This document shows positions 7,384 to 15,521 of a stretch of 20,030 nt of DNA, piece after piece. The notes below the pieces were generated by a model. That model saw nothing but the letters and a program-made list of their open reading frames with translations, searched no databases and was not told where the DNA came from. The position numbers were made by a program, and so were the translations under genes. This stretch comes from an uncultured Planctomycetaceae bacterium (GTDB taxonomy: Bacteria > Planctomycetota > Planctomycetia > Pirellulales > UBA1268): NCBI GenBank assembly GCA_903949225.1, contig CAJAYZ010000112.1, positions 1 through 20,030 of the forward strand. Direction: 5' to 3'. Every line of letters starts with the position of its first letter. Positions within the stretch are counted from its first letter, which is position 1.

Positions 7384-10300
7384 ATGATCATCGAGCGGAT
7401 CCACATCGATCGCTTCGGCGCCCTCGAGGGCGTCACCGTCGAAGGGCTCGGCGCAGGCGTGGAGGTCCTCCACGGCACGAACGAGACCGGCAAAACGTCG
7501 TTGCTCGAGTTCGTCCGCGGCGTGCTGTTCGGATTCGGCCATCTCTTCCGCCGCGGCATCCTCGATCCGCACCTCCCGTGCGGCGGCCGCCTCCAGGCGC
7601 GGGCCGGGCTCGATGCCCGCCGGATTCTCGTCGAACGCCGCCACGAGGGCCCCCACCTCGAGCGGCTCTCGCGGCAGGATTACACCGCCGAGAAGGATCT
7701 TCCGGTTGCCGATCACCTCACCGTCTCATCCACCGATGGCGGCACCGCAACGACGCTCTTCCTCCAGGATTACATGGGGGATATCGACGAGCGCACCTTC
7801 ACGGCCGTCATGGCCTTCGGCCTCGACGAGCTCCAGGAGCTCCACACCCTCGAGGCCGAGGGCTGCGGAAGCCGGCTCTACGAGCTCGCCAGCGGCCTCG
7901 ATCGGGGCCGCGTGACGCGGGTTCTCGACAGTCTCCGGGTGGCCATCGAGCGGCTCGATTCCTCCGATCCCGAGGTGTCGCCGATCGAGTCGCTCCGCCA
8001 GCGCAGAAGCGCTGCACTGGGGCGACTGGCAAGCATGGGGGCACCGGCCGTTGCCGCCGGCGCCCTGGGGAGCGAGCTTTCGCGGATCGACGCCGAGATC
8101 ACCGCCTGCGAGGCCTCCCATCACCAGGCCAAACTCGCCGAGGAGACGATCCGCGCGGTCGTCCCGCTCGAGCCGCTCTTCCGCCAGTGGCGCCGCTCCA
8201 CCGATCATCTCACCCAGCTCGAAGCCACGCCGCTGATCCACCCCGACCTCGACGCCTGGCAGTTGGCCACGAAGCGGCGTGACGGCCTGGCCCGGTCGGC
8301 GGCAAAGCGGAAGCGAATCCGAGGAAGGATCGCCCGGGAGATCAAGTCGCACGCCGCCGACGAGACGATCTGGAAGAAGCGCGCCGCGGTCGCGGCCCTG
8401 ATCGAGGAGCAGCCCCGCCTCGAACGCCTCGCGGCCGAGTCGGCCCGGGCCGCCGCCACGGCGCGACAGGCGGCCCGCCGGTTTGGCGAGCAGCTCGGGG
8501 CAGCCGGGCTCGTCCGGCTGCTCGTGGCCGAGGCAAAGCCCGGCACCTCCCCCGACACGCTCTCGGAGATGCAGCTCCCGACAGGATTCTCGCGATCGTT
8601 CGGCAGCCTGCGCGGGCGGGCCCGCGAAGCCGCCGCCGCAGCGCGCGGTCTCAAGGCTGCCAAGCAGGGCGTGGCCGACGCGCGGGCTGCGGTCGAGTCG
8701 ACGCGTGGCTCCCTCAAGTCTCCCGCGACGCAGGCCGCCGGCCTGTCGATCGCCGCCGCGATCGAAGAAGCCGCCGGGCGCGCCGCGCTCCTCCGCAACC
8801 GGATCGCCTCCGGCGAGCAGGTGGTGGAACTGGAAAAATCACTCGCCGCCCTCGATCGCGACGTGGCCCTCCATCTCCGCGGGCAGTTGATCCCGTTCGA
8901 ATGGCTCCTCGGGCTGGGCGCGATGTTCGTCACCGGGGCAGCGATGATCCTCTCGGGGCTCTTTCTGCCAGCCGCCGTCACCGGGTCGCTCGCCTGGGCC
9001 ATGGCGGCGCTGGGGCTTGTGGGCACGGGGCTGGCGTCGGTGGTGACCTGGTCGCTCGACCGGGCCGCCAGCGATCGCCTCGAGTCGGCCCGCCAGCAGG
9101 TGACGATGGTGCGGAAGCAGCGCGACGACTCCGCGGCGCAGTGCGGACTTCTCGACAAGAAACTCGAAGCCCTCCGCGGATCTGTGGAACGCTGGCCGGG
9201 GGAACACTCCCCGACGATCGACCGCCGGCTCGTCGCGGCCCAGAACGAAATCGAACGGCTCGAGGCCCTGGCCTCGCGCGAGGGCTCGCTCCATCTCCTC
9301 GCCGATCGGCTCGAAGCTGCCGAGCAGGATCTTGCCCGGGCGCTCCAGCGTCGCGCGGCCGCCCGGAGCGGCTGGCGAAAGGCGCTCGAGTCGCGTGCCC
9401 TCCCGGCCACCCTCTCCCCCAACGACATCCGCCAACTCTCCAGGCACCAGACCGCGCTGTTGGCCCTCGACGAGGAGCGTCAGCGCACCTCGGAAGAGGC
9501 CCGGCTCCGCCGCGAGGAGTTTGCGGCGATGGGGCATCAGGTCGAGGAGCTCCTCATCGAGTGCGACATGGCCCCCGAGGGGACGCCGCTCGACCAGCTC
9601 CAGCAACTCCGTGAGCGGCTCCATCGCGAGACGTCCTTCCACCGCCTTCGTGGCAAGATGACCGCCCGTCTCGTCCGCGCCCGCCGCCGTCACCGCGAGG
9701 CGCTGGCGCGGGTGAAGCTCGCCGAGCGCAGGGTGCGCGAGATCATCGCCCGCTGGAACGTCGAGACAGAGAAGGAGTTTCTGGCGCTCGTCGATCGTCG
9801 CCCCCTCGTCGAGGAGGCGCGGCTCGAAGCCCAGGGCGCCGAGCGGGCCTGGATCGACGCCCGCCGCAGGCTCGCCGACCTGCCCGAGCTTGAGCAGTGG
9901 ATGACCGGGGCGAAGCAGGTGACGCTCGACCAGCGGATCGCCGAGGCCCACCTCGCCACCGTCGCCACGCGCGAAGCGCTCGACCGGGCGCGGGAGGCGC
10001 GGAAGGCCGCTGCCGGTCGTGTCGAGGCGGCGGCGAAAGATCACTCCACCGAGGGCCTGCAACTGGAGATCGCGACCCTCGAGCATGATCTCGAGCGGCA
10101 GCTCCACCGCCGCCGGACGCTGGAGACGGCGCGGGACATGCTCGAATCGACGCGCGCCGCCTTCGCCCGCGATCATCAGCCGGCGGTGCTCCGCGAGGCC
10201 TCGCGCTGGCTGGTGCGACTGACCGAGGGGCATTACACCCGGATCACGACCTCGATCCACGAAGCCCGGCTCGAGGTCCACGACACCCACGATCTCTCCT

Positions 10301-11238
10301 GGAATCCCGACCGCCTCAGCCGCGGGACGCGCGAGCAGGTGTTCCTCGCCCTCCGCCTGGCGCTCGTCCGCGATCTGGAGCGGCACGGAGTTCATCTCCC
10401 CATCGTCATCGACGACGCGCTGGTGAACTTCGACGACAGCCGGGCCCGGGCCGCGGCCGAAGTGCTGATGGAGTTTGTCGCTGATCAGCCCCGCGAGCGT
10501 CAGATGCTCGTGCTCACGTGCCATGCCCACGTGGCAAGCATCTTCCGCGACGTCGGCGCGTCGGTCCGTTCGCTCTCCGGGGCGAGCCTCCCGCCGCCGC
10601 CGGTCGCCGCGGCGCCGATCAAGGCTGCGGAGCCGGAGACGGTCCGCGTCGAGGTCAGCCGGCCGCAGCCTGTTGTTCCCCCGCCACCGCCGGTCGCCCC
10701 CGCTCCGCGGACGCGGGTCGTCATCGAACATCTCGCCCCGGCAGCGGTTGTGTCACACCATCCAGCAGCAGCCGTGCCGGTGGCGTCGCCCCCTCCCCCG
10801 TCGTCACCTCCCCCGCTGCCCGCTCCCCCTCGAGCCGCCATGGCCATGCCGCGGCACTCGCAGGGCGGCCTGGGATATCCCTTCCACGGCAGCCACCGCG
10901 CGCCGTCCCACACGGTGATCCACTCCGGTCATCTCGCCGGGCTCGGCTACGTCGGGTATGTCACGGCCCCTTCCGCGACGGGCCCCGCCGCTGCCTCGCT
11001 CCCCACCTCGGTCGGAACCACGCCGGTACCGCGCGTCGGCCACGGGCGGACGAGCCATCCCCACATGGAGATGGTCGCTGGGATGATCCAGCAGTTCCAC
11101 GCGAACGAGGACTTGGACACAGCCGATGACCACGATGTCGACGAGGCCGACGGCGGCCGACAGCGGCGGCAGACGAAGCCGGCGGCATCCCCGAAGCCGG
11201 CTCCGCGGGGCAAGCGGTCGCGCGGTCGGGGAGCCTGA
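7384..11238 (+). CDS. YhaN/Rad50-like AAA ATPase with central transmembrane hairpin and proline-rich tail
   Basis: The 1284-aa protein is an SMC/Rad50-type ABC ATPase of the YhaN group. Visible motifs are Walker A GTNETGKT at 31-38, a family-typical LFGFGHLFRR stretch shortly after, the ABC signature LSRGTREQ at about 978-985 and Walker B IVIDDALVNFDD at about 1007-1018. Between the ATPase halves lie long Arg/Glu/Ala-rich heptad-like stretches (coiled coil, about 200-500 and 560-960). They are interrupted at about 505-557 by two hydrophobic helices, in the place where Rad50 carries its CxxC zinc hook; no CxxC pair was seen. Residues from about 1065 to the end form a low-complexity tail, rich first in Pro/Ala/Val, then in Gly/His/Ser, and ending in a basic stretch. 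The hairpin implies membrane anchoring with the coiled-coil apex in the bilayer. It probably forms a complex with the degenerate SbcD-like protein encoded just upstream. The role is unknown; DNA repair is the family expectation. Confidence 0.85.
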   Translation: MIIERIHIDRFGALEGVTVEGLGAGVEVLHGTNETGKTSLLEFVRGVLFGFGHLFRRGILDPHLPCGGRLQARAGLDARRILVERRHEGPHLERLSRQDYTAEKDLPVADHLTVSSTDGGTATTLFLQDYMGDIDERTFTAVMAFGLDELQELHTLEAEGCGSRLYELASGLDRGRVTRVLDSLRVAIERLDSSDPEVSPIESLRQRRSAALGRLASMGAPAVAAGALGSELSRIDAEITACEASHHQAKLAEETIRAVVPLEPLFRQWRRSTDHLTQLEATPLIHPDLDAWQLATKRRDGLARSAAKRKRIRGRIAREIKSHAADETIWKKRAAVAALIEEQPRLERLAAESARAAATARQAARRFGEQLGAAGLVRLLVAEAKPGTSPDTLSEMQLPTGFSRSFGSLRGRAREAAAAARGLKAAKQGVADARAAVESTRGSLKSPATQAAGLSIAAAIEEAAGRAALLRNRIASGEQVVELEKSLAALDRDVALHLRGQLIPFEWLLGLGAMFVTGAAMILSGLFLPAAVTGSLAWAMAALGLVGTGLASVVTWSLDRAASDRLESARQQVTMVRKQRDDSAAQCGLLDKKLEALRGSVERWPGEHSPTIDRRLVAAQNEIERLEALASREGSLHLLADRLEAAEQDLARALQRRAAARSGWRKALESRALPATLSPNDIRQLSRHQTALLALDEERQRTSEEARLRREEFAAMGHQVEELLIECDMAPEGTPLDQLQQLRERLHRETSFHRLRGKMTARLVRARRRHREALARVKLAERRVREIIARWNVETEKEFLALVDRRPLVEEARLEAQGAERAWIDARRRLADLPELEQWMTGAKQVTLDQRIAEAHLATVATREALDRAREARKAAAGRVEAAAKDHSTEGLQLEIATLEHDLERQLHRRRTLETARDMLESTRAAFARDHQPAVLREASRWLVRLTEGHYTRITTSIHEARLEVHDTHDLSWNPDRLSRGTREQVFLALRLALVRDLERHGVHLPIVIDDALVNFDDSRARAAAEVLMEFVADQPRERQMLVLTCHAHVASIFRDVGASVRSLSGASLPPPPVAAAPIKAAEPETVRVEVSRPQPVVPPPPPVAPAPRTRVVIEHLAPAAVVSHHPAAAVPVASPPPPSSPPPLPAPPRAAMAMPRHSQGGLGYPFHGSHRAPSHTVIHSGHLAGLGYVGYVTAPSATGPAAASLPTSVGTTPVPRVGHGRTSHPHMEMVAGMIQQFHANEDLDTADDHDVDEADGGRQRRQTKPAASPKPAPRGKRSRGRGA

Positions 11239-11247
11239 TCGCTCCCC
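11228..11247. terminator. Hairpin at a convergent gene junction, likely bidirectional terminator
   Basis: GGGGAGC at 11228-11234 pairs perfectly with GCTCCCC at 11241-11247 across a six-base loop. The stem overlaps the stop codon of the ATPase gene at 11236-11238 and lies just beyond the stop of the convergent gene at 11260. There is no T run, so it would depend on stem stability or on Rho. Confidence 0.45.
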
Positions 11248-11259
11248 ATCGCGGGCTCG

Positions 11260-13518
11260 TCACGGCATCAGGATCGACCAGACGCTTGCGAAGTCATCGG
11301 TCCACAGTTCGCACCCCAATCCCTTCCCGCAAGGATCGGAGGCTTCGGCAATCTCCTCCCGTTCGAGGGCGGAGCGATAGCGCGAAAGCAGCATCCAAGT
11401 CGAGCTGTAAATCCACCACTCATCCCCCCCGGAATCGTTCACCGAGACGACCTCGAGCTGGAAATGATCGGCGAGGCGCTCCACGACCGGGGCGAGATCG
11501 AGATACCGGTTGGAGATGTGGATGGCGAGGATCCCTTCCGGCGCCAGATGCCCGAGATAGATCTCGAAGGCCTCGCGGGTAAGGAGGTGGACCGGGATCG
11601 CGTCGCTCGAGAAGGCATCGAGGGCGAGGAGATCGAAGGCCTGCGGGATGCCAGCCGTGAGCTCCCGCTCCATTGAGAGCCGCGCGTCCCCCATCACCAC
11701 CTCCACCGTCGCCGGGCATTCGTCGAGATAGCTGAAGCGATCCCTGGCGAGGTCGCGGATGGCCGGGTTGATCTCGTAGATGCGGAGCGAATCCCCCTCT
11801 CGGGCGTACGTCGCAAGCGTCCCCACACCGAGCCCCACCAGGCCGATGGAGTGTGGCTCGAGCCACCCGTCCCCCGCGCCAAGGCTCGCCACGGCACGCC
11901 CCACCCCGCTGGTCGTGGCGTAGTAGGTTGTCGGGATCCGTGTCCGCGCCGGGTCGGTGAGCTGGAGGCCGTGGGTCGTCGCCCCGTGGACGAGGAGCCG
12001 ATGTCGTTCGCGGGATTCTGTCTCGGGGGGCTCGATCACTTCGAGCGTGCCGTAGAAGTTGCGACTGCGGACGATCGCGCGATCGGCGGGATCTTGGACG
12101 AGCAGCAGGAAGGCCGTGCCAGCAGCGCCTGCAAGGAGCATGAGGAATCCTCCCGCCGCCGGTCGCCACGGTGGCGAAAGGGATCGTCGCCACGGATCGC
12201 ACAGGCAGGCCACGAAGAGAATCGCGAAGCCGGCCACCCACGGCGCCGCGGTGGGGAGGAACCGGGCCGCCTCGGCCGCGACCGAGCCACCGTGGTTGCA
12301 GAGGCTGCGCAGCACGGGCACGGCCGCCACCCCGATGAGCGTCCCCAGGGCCGCGGCCAGCGGGATGGCCCGACTCCGGTGTCGGAACGACAGGGCGCCG
12401 AGCGCCACCAGGAGCATCCACAGCCCCATGGGGAGCTCGTAGTCGTCGTTGAACAAGCTCGGCGCCACCACCGCCACGGCCAACCCGCCAAGAGCCCCCC
12501 CGGCGGCGATGGCGAGAAAATATCCGGTGAGATGGCGCGGCGGGGGCCTGAGCCGGTAAAGCTCGCCGTGGCAGACCATGCAGGCCGCAAACAGCGTCCC
12601 CAGATGCCCGATCAGCTGGAGCTTGAGCGGGGCGGAGTTGCCCGCTTCAAGGAGCTGCCAGGTGAGCACGACGCCGAGGGCGGAAAGTGCCGTGAACGCC
12701 CCCCGGGCATACCAGGCGGCATGATCGAAGGAGACGATGAACGTCACCAGGTAGATCCCCAGCGGCAACACCCACAACAGGGGCATCGCCGCCACGTCTT
12801 GGCACAGCCTCGTCGTCGTCGACACGAGCAACACCGACGCGATCGCCGGAAGCGCCACCCAGAAGATGCCATCACCGGCTTCCTCGTCTGTTTCCACGCT
12901 GCCGTTGCCACGTTCTTTTCCACCGGCCAGACGCCCATCGGCCCTCCAGACGCGCACGGCGCAGGCCATGCAGGCGGTGGCGAAGCAGGCCAATCCGATC
13001 GACCAGGCTCCAGCCTGGGCCGCCCGCGTCAGCCGTGGCTCGACCACCGCCGGATAGGCAAGCAAGGCGAGGAGCGAACCCGCATTCGAGAGGGCATAGA
13101 GGCGGTAGGGCGAGAGGCCCGGGTGAACGAGGCTGAACCACCTCTGAAGGAGCGGGCCGGTGGCCGAGAGGACGATGAACGGCAGCCCGATCGTGGCCGT
13201 GAGAAGAAGGAGGATCGAGCGGACCGGATCGTCACCGGCGCTCGGGCGCCACTGGTCTCCCGGCGAGATCGGCAGAAAGCAAAGCGCCAGCACGAGCCCG
13301 ACGACATGGACCATCACCTGCCGGCGCGGCGACAGCCACGTGGTGAGCCCGTGGGCGTAGGCATAGCCCGCCAGCAACACCCCCTGGAAGAACAGGAGGC
13401 AGGTGGTCCAGACACCGGGCCCGCCGCCGTACCAGGGGAGGATGTATTTGCCCACCAGCGGCTGACCGAGGAAGAGGAGAAAGGCCCCGGTGAAAATCGC
13501 CAGCGCGAACGGCAGCAT
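11260..13518 (-). CDS. Fused MFS-like/spermidine-synthase-like membrane protein
   Basis: The 752-aa protein has about fourteen or fifteen hydrophobic helices in residues 1-480, beginning LPFALAIFTGAFLLFLGQPL. A cytoplasmic Rossmann domain of spermidine-synthase type follows from about residue 500. In that domain a glycine-rich loop GLVGLGVGTLATYA lies at about 556-569, an acidic SAM/substrate-binding motif YEINP at about 581-585, a GDAR motif near 610 and DAFSSDAIP at about 634-642. This architecture is the known 'fused MFS/spermidine synthase' family of planctomycetes and other bacteria. Its reaction is not established, and polyamine synthesis should not be assumed. The ATG at 13518 begins at the first membrane helix and has a weak AAAGG eight bases upstream. 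It is the last gene of a three-gene run, 53 bases after the preceding stop, and converges on the ATPase gene. Confidence 0.85.
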   Translation of the reverse strand: MLPFALAIFTGAFLLFLGQPLVGKYILPWYGGGPGVWTTCLLFFQGVLLAGYAYAHGLTTWLSPRRQVMVHVVGLVLALCFLPISPGDQWRPSAGDDPVRSILLLLTATIGLPFIVLSATGPLLQRWFSLVHPGLSPYRLYALSNAGSLLALLAYPAVVEPRLTRAAQAGAWSIGLACFATACMACAVRVWRADGRLAGGKERGNGSVETDEEAGDGIFWVALPAIASVLLVSTTTRLCQDVAAMPLLWVLPLGIYLVTFIVSFDHAAWYARGAFTALSALGVVLTWQLLEAGNSAPLKLQLIGHLGTLFAACMVCHGELYRLRPPPRHLTGYFLAIAAGGALGGLAVAVVAPSLFNDDYELPMGLWMLLVALGALSFRHRSRAIPLAAALGTLIGVAAVPVLRSLCNHGGSVAAEAARFLPTAAPWVAGFAILFVACLCDPWRRSLSPPWRPAAGGFLMLLAGAAGTAFLLLVQDPADRAIVRSRNFYGTLEVIEPPETESRERHRLLVHGATTHGLQLTDPARTRIPTTYYATTSGVGRAVASLGAGDGWLEPHSIGLVGLGVGTLATYAREGDSLRIYEINPAIRDLARDRFSYLDECPATVEVVMGDARLSMERELTAGIPQAFDLLALDAFSSDAIPVHLLTREAFEIYLGHLAPEGILAIHISNRYLDLAPVVERLADHFQLEVVSVNDSGGDEWWIYSSTWMLLSRYRSALEREEIAEASDPCGKGLGCELWTDDFASVWSILMP

Positions 13519-13571
13519 GAACAGCCTTTGAAGGAAGACAAACCCGCGCTGGCAGCCCTCCCCAAGGACGC

Positions 13572-14057
13572 CTACCTCACGGCCACGCCCTGTTGAACAT
13601 CCCTGAGGTACCGCTGCCGCATGCTCGCCAGGAGAAGGCCGAGGTAGGCATTGGCCCCGAGCGAGAGGAAGAGCGTCAGGAGGCTGCCGATGAGGAGCGG
13701 CCAGGGGCGAGCCGTGACCGCCGCGGCAGTCTCCCCCCCGGAGGCAATCCCACCGAGCCGCGACGCGGCGAGGGGAAGCGAGGTGGCCTGCGTGGTCCGC
13801 GGACGCTTGGCCGCTTCGGAGACGAGGCGGTCGACGCCGGCCGGCCAGGTGTCGGAGACGAAGATCTTCACCCTGCGAACATCGCGGGCATCGGCCGGGA
13901 CATCGCTGGTCAGCGGGCCGGCGACGTTGCCGTTGCGGATCAGATCCGGTTCGACGCGGACGAGGTAATCCCCGCCCCCCCCTGGGTCGGGCACGTAGGC
14001 GGCTTCGATCCCCATGGCGAGCAGGCCGGCGAGGAGGACAAGGGTTTCCAGCAGCAT
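13572..14057 (-). CDS. Small membrane-associated protein of unknown function (161 aa)
   Basis: No family was recognised. An N-terminal hydrophobic helix (LLETLVLLAGLLAMGIEAAY) is either a membrane anchor or a signal peptide. It is followed by PDPGGGGDYLVRVEPDLI, a soluble stretch of about 70 residues with VRRVKIFVSD, a low-complexity Ala/Thr linker, and a C-terminal membrane helix at about 117-140 (PWPLLIGSLLTLFLSLGANAYLGLLL). A short basic tail ends the protein. The middle part is therefore probably outside the cytoplasm, with the tail inside if the N-terminal helix is retained. The ATG at 14057 has GGAG ten bases upstream. Gaps of 31 bases to the transporter gene and 53 bases to the fused MFS/synthase gene indicate one operon. 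Confidence 0.75.
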   Translation of the reverse strand: MLLETLVLLAGLLAMGIEAAYVPDPGGGGDYLVRVEPDLIRNGNVAGPLTSDVPADARDVRRVKIFVSDTWPAGVDRLVSEAAKRPRTTQATSLPLAASRLGGIASGGETAAAVTARPWPLLIGSLLTLFLSLGANAYLGLLLASMRQRYLRDVQQGVAVR

Positions 14058-14088
14058 GCGAATACGTCTCCGGTGAACAGGCTCTGCG

Positions 14089-15258
14089 TCAGGAGGATTT
14101 CAACCTCTCGACGGCGGTTTGTGCAACTGCCCCGGAATCGCCCTGTCCGGCGGCGGAATCCCGAGCCGGATTCCCGACATCGAGGCTGTCGAGTTCGGTC
14201 TGCAGCATCGTCAGGGCCGCCTGGAGGAAGGCCACGGCGATCGGGCCGACGAAAATCCCGATCGGACCGAGGGCCCCGACGCCGCCGAGGACGCTGAGGA
14301 GGGCCAGAAGCGGATGGAGCTTCGACTGCCCGTGGAGAACGATCGGCTTGATGATGTTGTCGACAGTGGAGACCACCCCCATGCCCCACACGGCCAGACC
14401 GGCAGCGACGAAGGTGTTTTTGGCGAAGAACAGCAGGTAGAGGCTGGCGGAGCCCCACACGGCGGCAGCACCGACGAAGGGCACCAGCGCCCCGAAGAAG
14501 GTGAGGAGCGTGAGGAGGAAGACGTTGCCGAGCCCCGCCACCCAGAAGCCAAATCCCGCCAGCACCGCCTGGACGATCGCCGCCAGGAGCGTCGAACTGA
14601 CCACCGCCCGGCTCACCTCCTCGAACTCCTGGAGGAGTTGCCACTGGTAGCGGGGATCGAGGGGGATCAAGCGCGTGACCGCAGCGAGCATCCGCCGGCC
14701 ATCGGCGAGGAAATAGAAGAGCGCCACCGTCATCACGACCAAACCGATGATTCCCTTGGCAATCACGACCGGGGTCCGCGCCGCCACCGGTCCGATCCAC
14801 TCCTCGGCGATCCGCCGCAGTTCGCCGTTGACCGAATCGGCAGTGAGGTGCATCCCTGTGGTGTCGTTGATCCGCTCGACGAGTTCGCCGAGCACGGCCG
14901 GCTCGAGCTTCAATCCGTTCTCCGCCCGGAGCATCCGTATGGCATCTCCCCCGGCACGGGCGCAGAGGAGAAACAGCGGCACGAGGACGATGAGGAGCAC
15001 GAACAGCGTCGTGAGGAGGGCGGGAATCCACTCCGGCCCCTTGTCGGGAACGATGATCCGATCGCGCAGCCAGCGATGGAGCGGGCCGAAGATCACGACG
15101 AGCATCGCCGCCAGGAGCAACGGCAGCATGAAGCTCGACATCACCCGCAGGGAAAGGAGGCCGAAGATGGCGACGAGCGCGAGGATGACACCGAACGAGA
15201 CGATTCGCGCCACCCGTTTCGGCGGGGTGTCGGAAGGGATCAGGCTGTCGAGGAGCAT
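14089..15258 (-). CDS. AI-2E family transporter
   Basis: The 389-aa integral membrane protein fits the AI-2E transporter family (PF01594; TqsA, PerM and relatives). A pair of N-terminal helices (VARIVSFGVILALVAIFGLL and FMLPLLLAAMLVVIFG) leads to a third hydrophobic segment (LLTTLFVLLIVLVPLFLL). An amphipathic soluble stretch of about 100 residues follows, and then a C-terminal block of helices with the conserved ALVPFVGAAAVWG-type motif. Length and order match the family. Members export signalling molecules or ions, and the substrate cannot be predicted. It is the first gene of a minus-strand run of three. No clear Shine-Dalgarno precedes the ATG at 15258, but a TACAAT element lies 56 bases upstream. 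The C-terminal about 30 residues are polar and specific to this protein. Confidence 0.9.
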   Translation of the reverse strand: MLLDSLIPSDTPPKRVARIVSFGVILALVAIFGLLSLRVMSSFMLPLLLAAMLVVIFGPLHRWLRDRIIVPDKGPEWIPALLTTLFVLLIVLVPLFLLCARAGGDAIRMLRAENGLKLEPAVLGELVERINDTTGMHLTADSVNGELRRIAEEWIGPVAARTPVVIAKGIIGLVVMTVALFYFLADGRRMLAAVTRLIPLDPRYQWQLLQEFEEVSRAVVSSTLLAAIVQAVLAGFGFWVAGLGNVFLLTLLTFFGALVPFVGAAAVWGSASLYLLFFAKNTFVAAGLAVWGMGVVSTVDNIIKPIVLHGQSKLHPLLALLSVLGGVGALGPIGIFVGPIAVAFLQAALTMLQTELDSLDVGNPARDSAAGQGDSGAVAQTAVERLKSS

Positions 15259-15313
15259 TCCAGGCCGCGGCGGGGGCCACGGTTCCGTGGGGAGATGCGA
15301 GGGCGCACGGCTG

Positions 15314-15319
15314 ATTGTA
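15314..15319 (-). promoter_or_regulatory. Candidate -10 element (TACAAT) for the three-gene minus-strand operon
   Basis: On the minus strand TACAAT, within GGTACAATC, lies about 56 bases before the ATG at 15258. No good -35 box was seen. The rest of the 15259-15521 divergent intergenic region holds no gene or other recognisable element. Confidence 0.3.
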
Positions 15320-15521
15320 CCGCTCCGCGGAGAAAGGCATCCACGCCCCGGATGGCGGCCAGCGGCGTTCCGGCATGGCGGATAGGACCCGCGCGGGGTA
15401 TTCTTGTCCCCTCTTGGCGGCTTGCCCGGCCCCCCTCGGGCCGCTGTCGCTCGGGCGCCCCATGCGTCCAGTCACTCCCTCCCTGCCCCCTCGGAGGGTG
15501 GCCACCGTCTGGTCCGAATGC

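Noticed and set aside
8839..10731. 630-codon minus-strand frame
   Set aside because: Antisense shadow of the coiled-coil ATPase gene, whose Walker and signature motifs are unmistakable.
11260..13518. Polyamine biosynthesis gene (speE)
   Set aside because: The Rossmann domain is related, but it is fused to an MFS-like membrane domain and carries DAFSSDAIP rather than a clear spermidine-synthase catalytic loop, so a speE symbol is not justified.
11851..13596. 581-codon plus-strand frame
   Set aside because: Antisense shadow of the fused MFS/synthase gene; charged repetitive composition and no motif.
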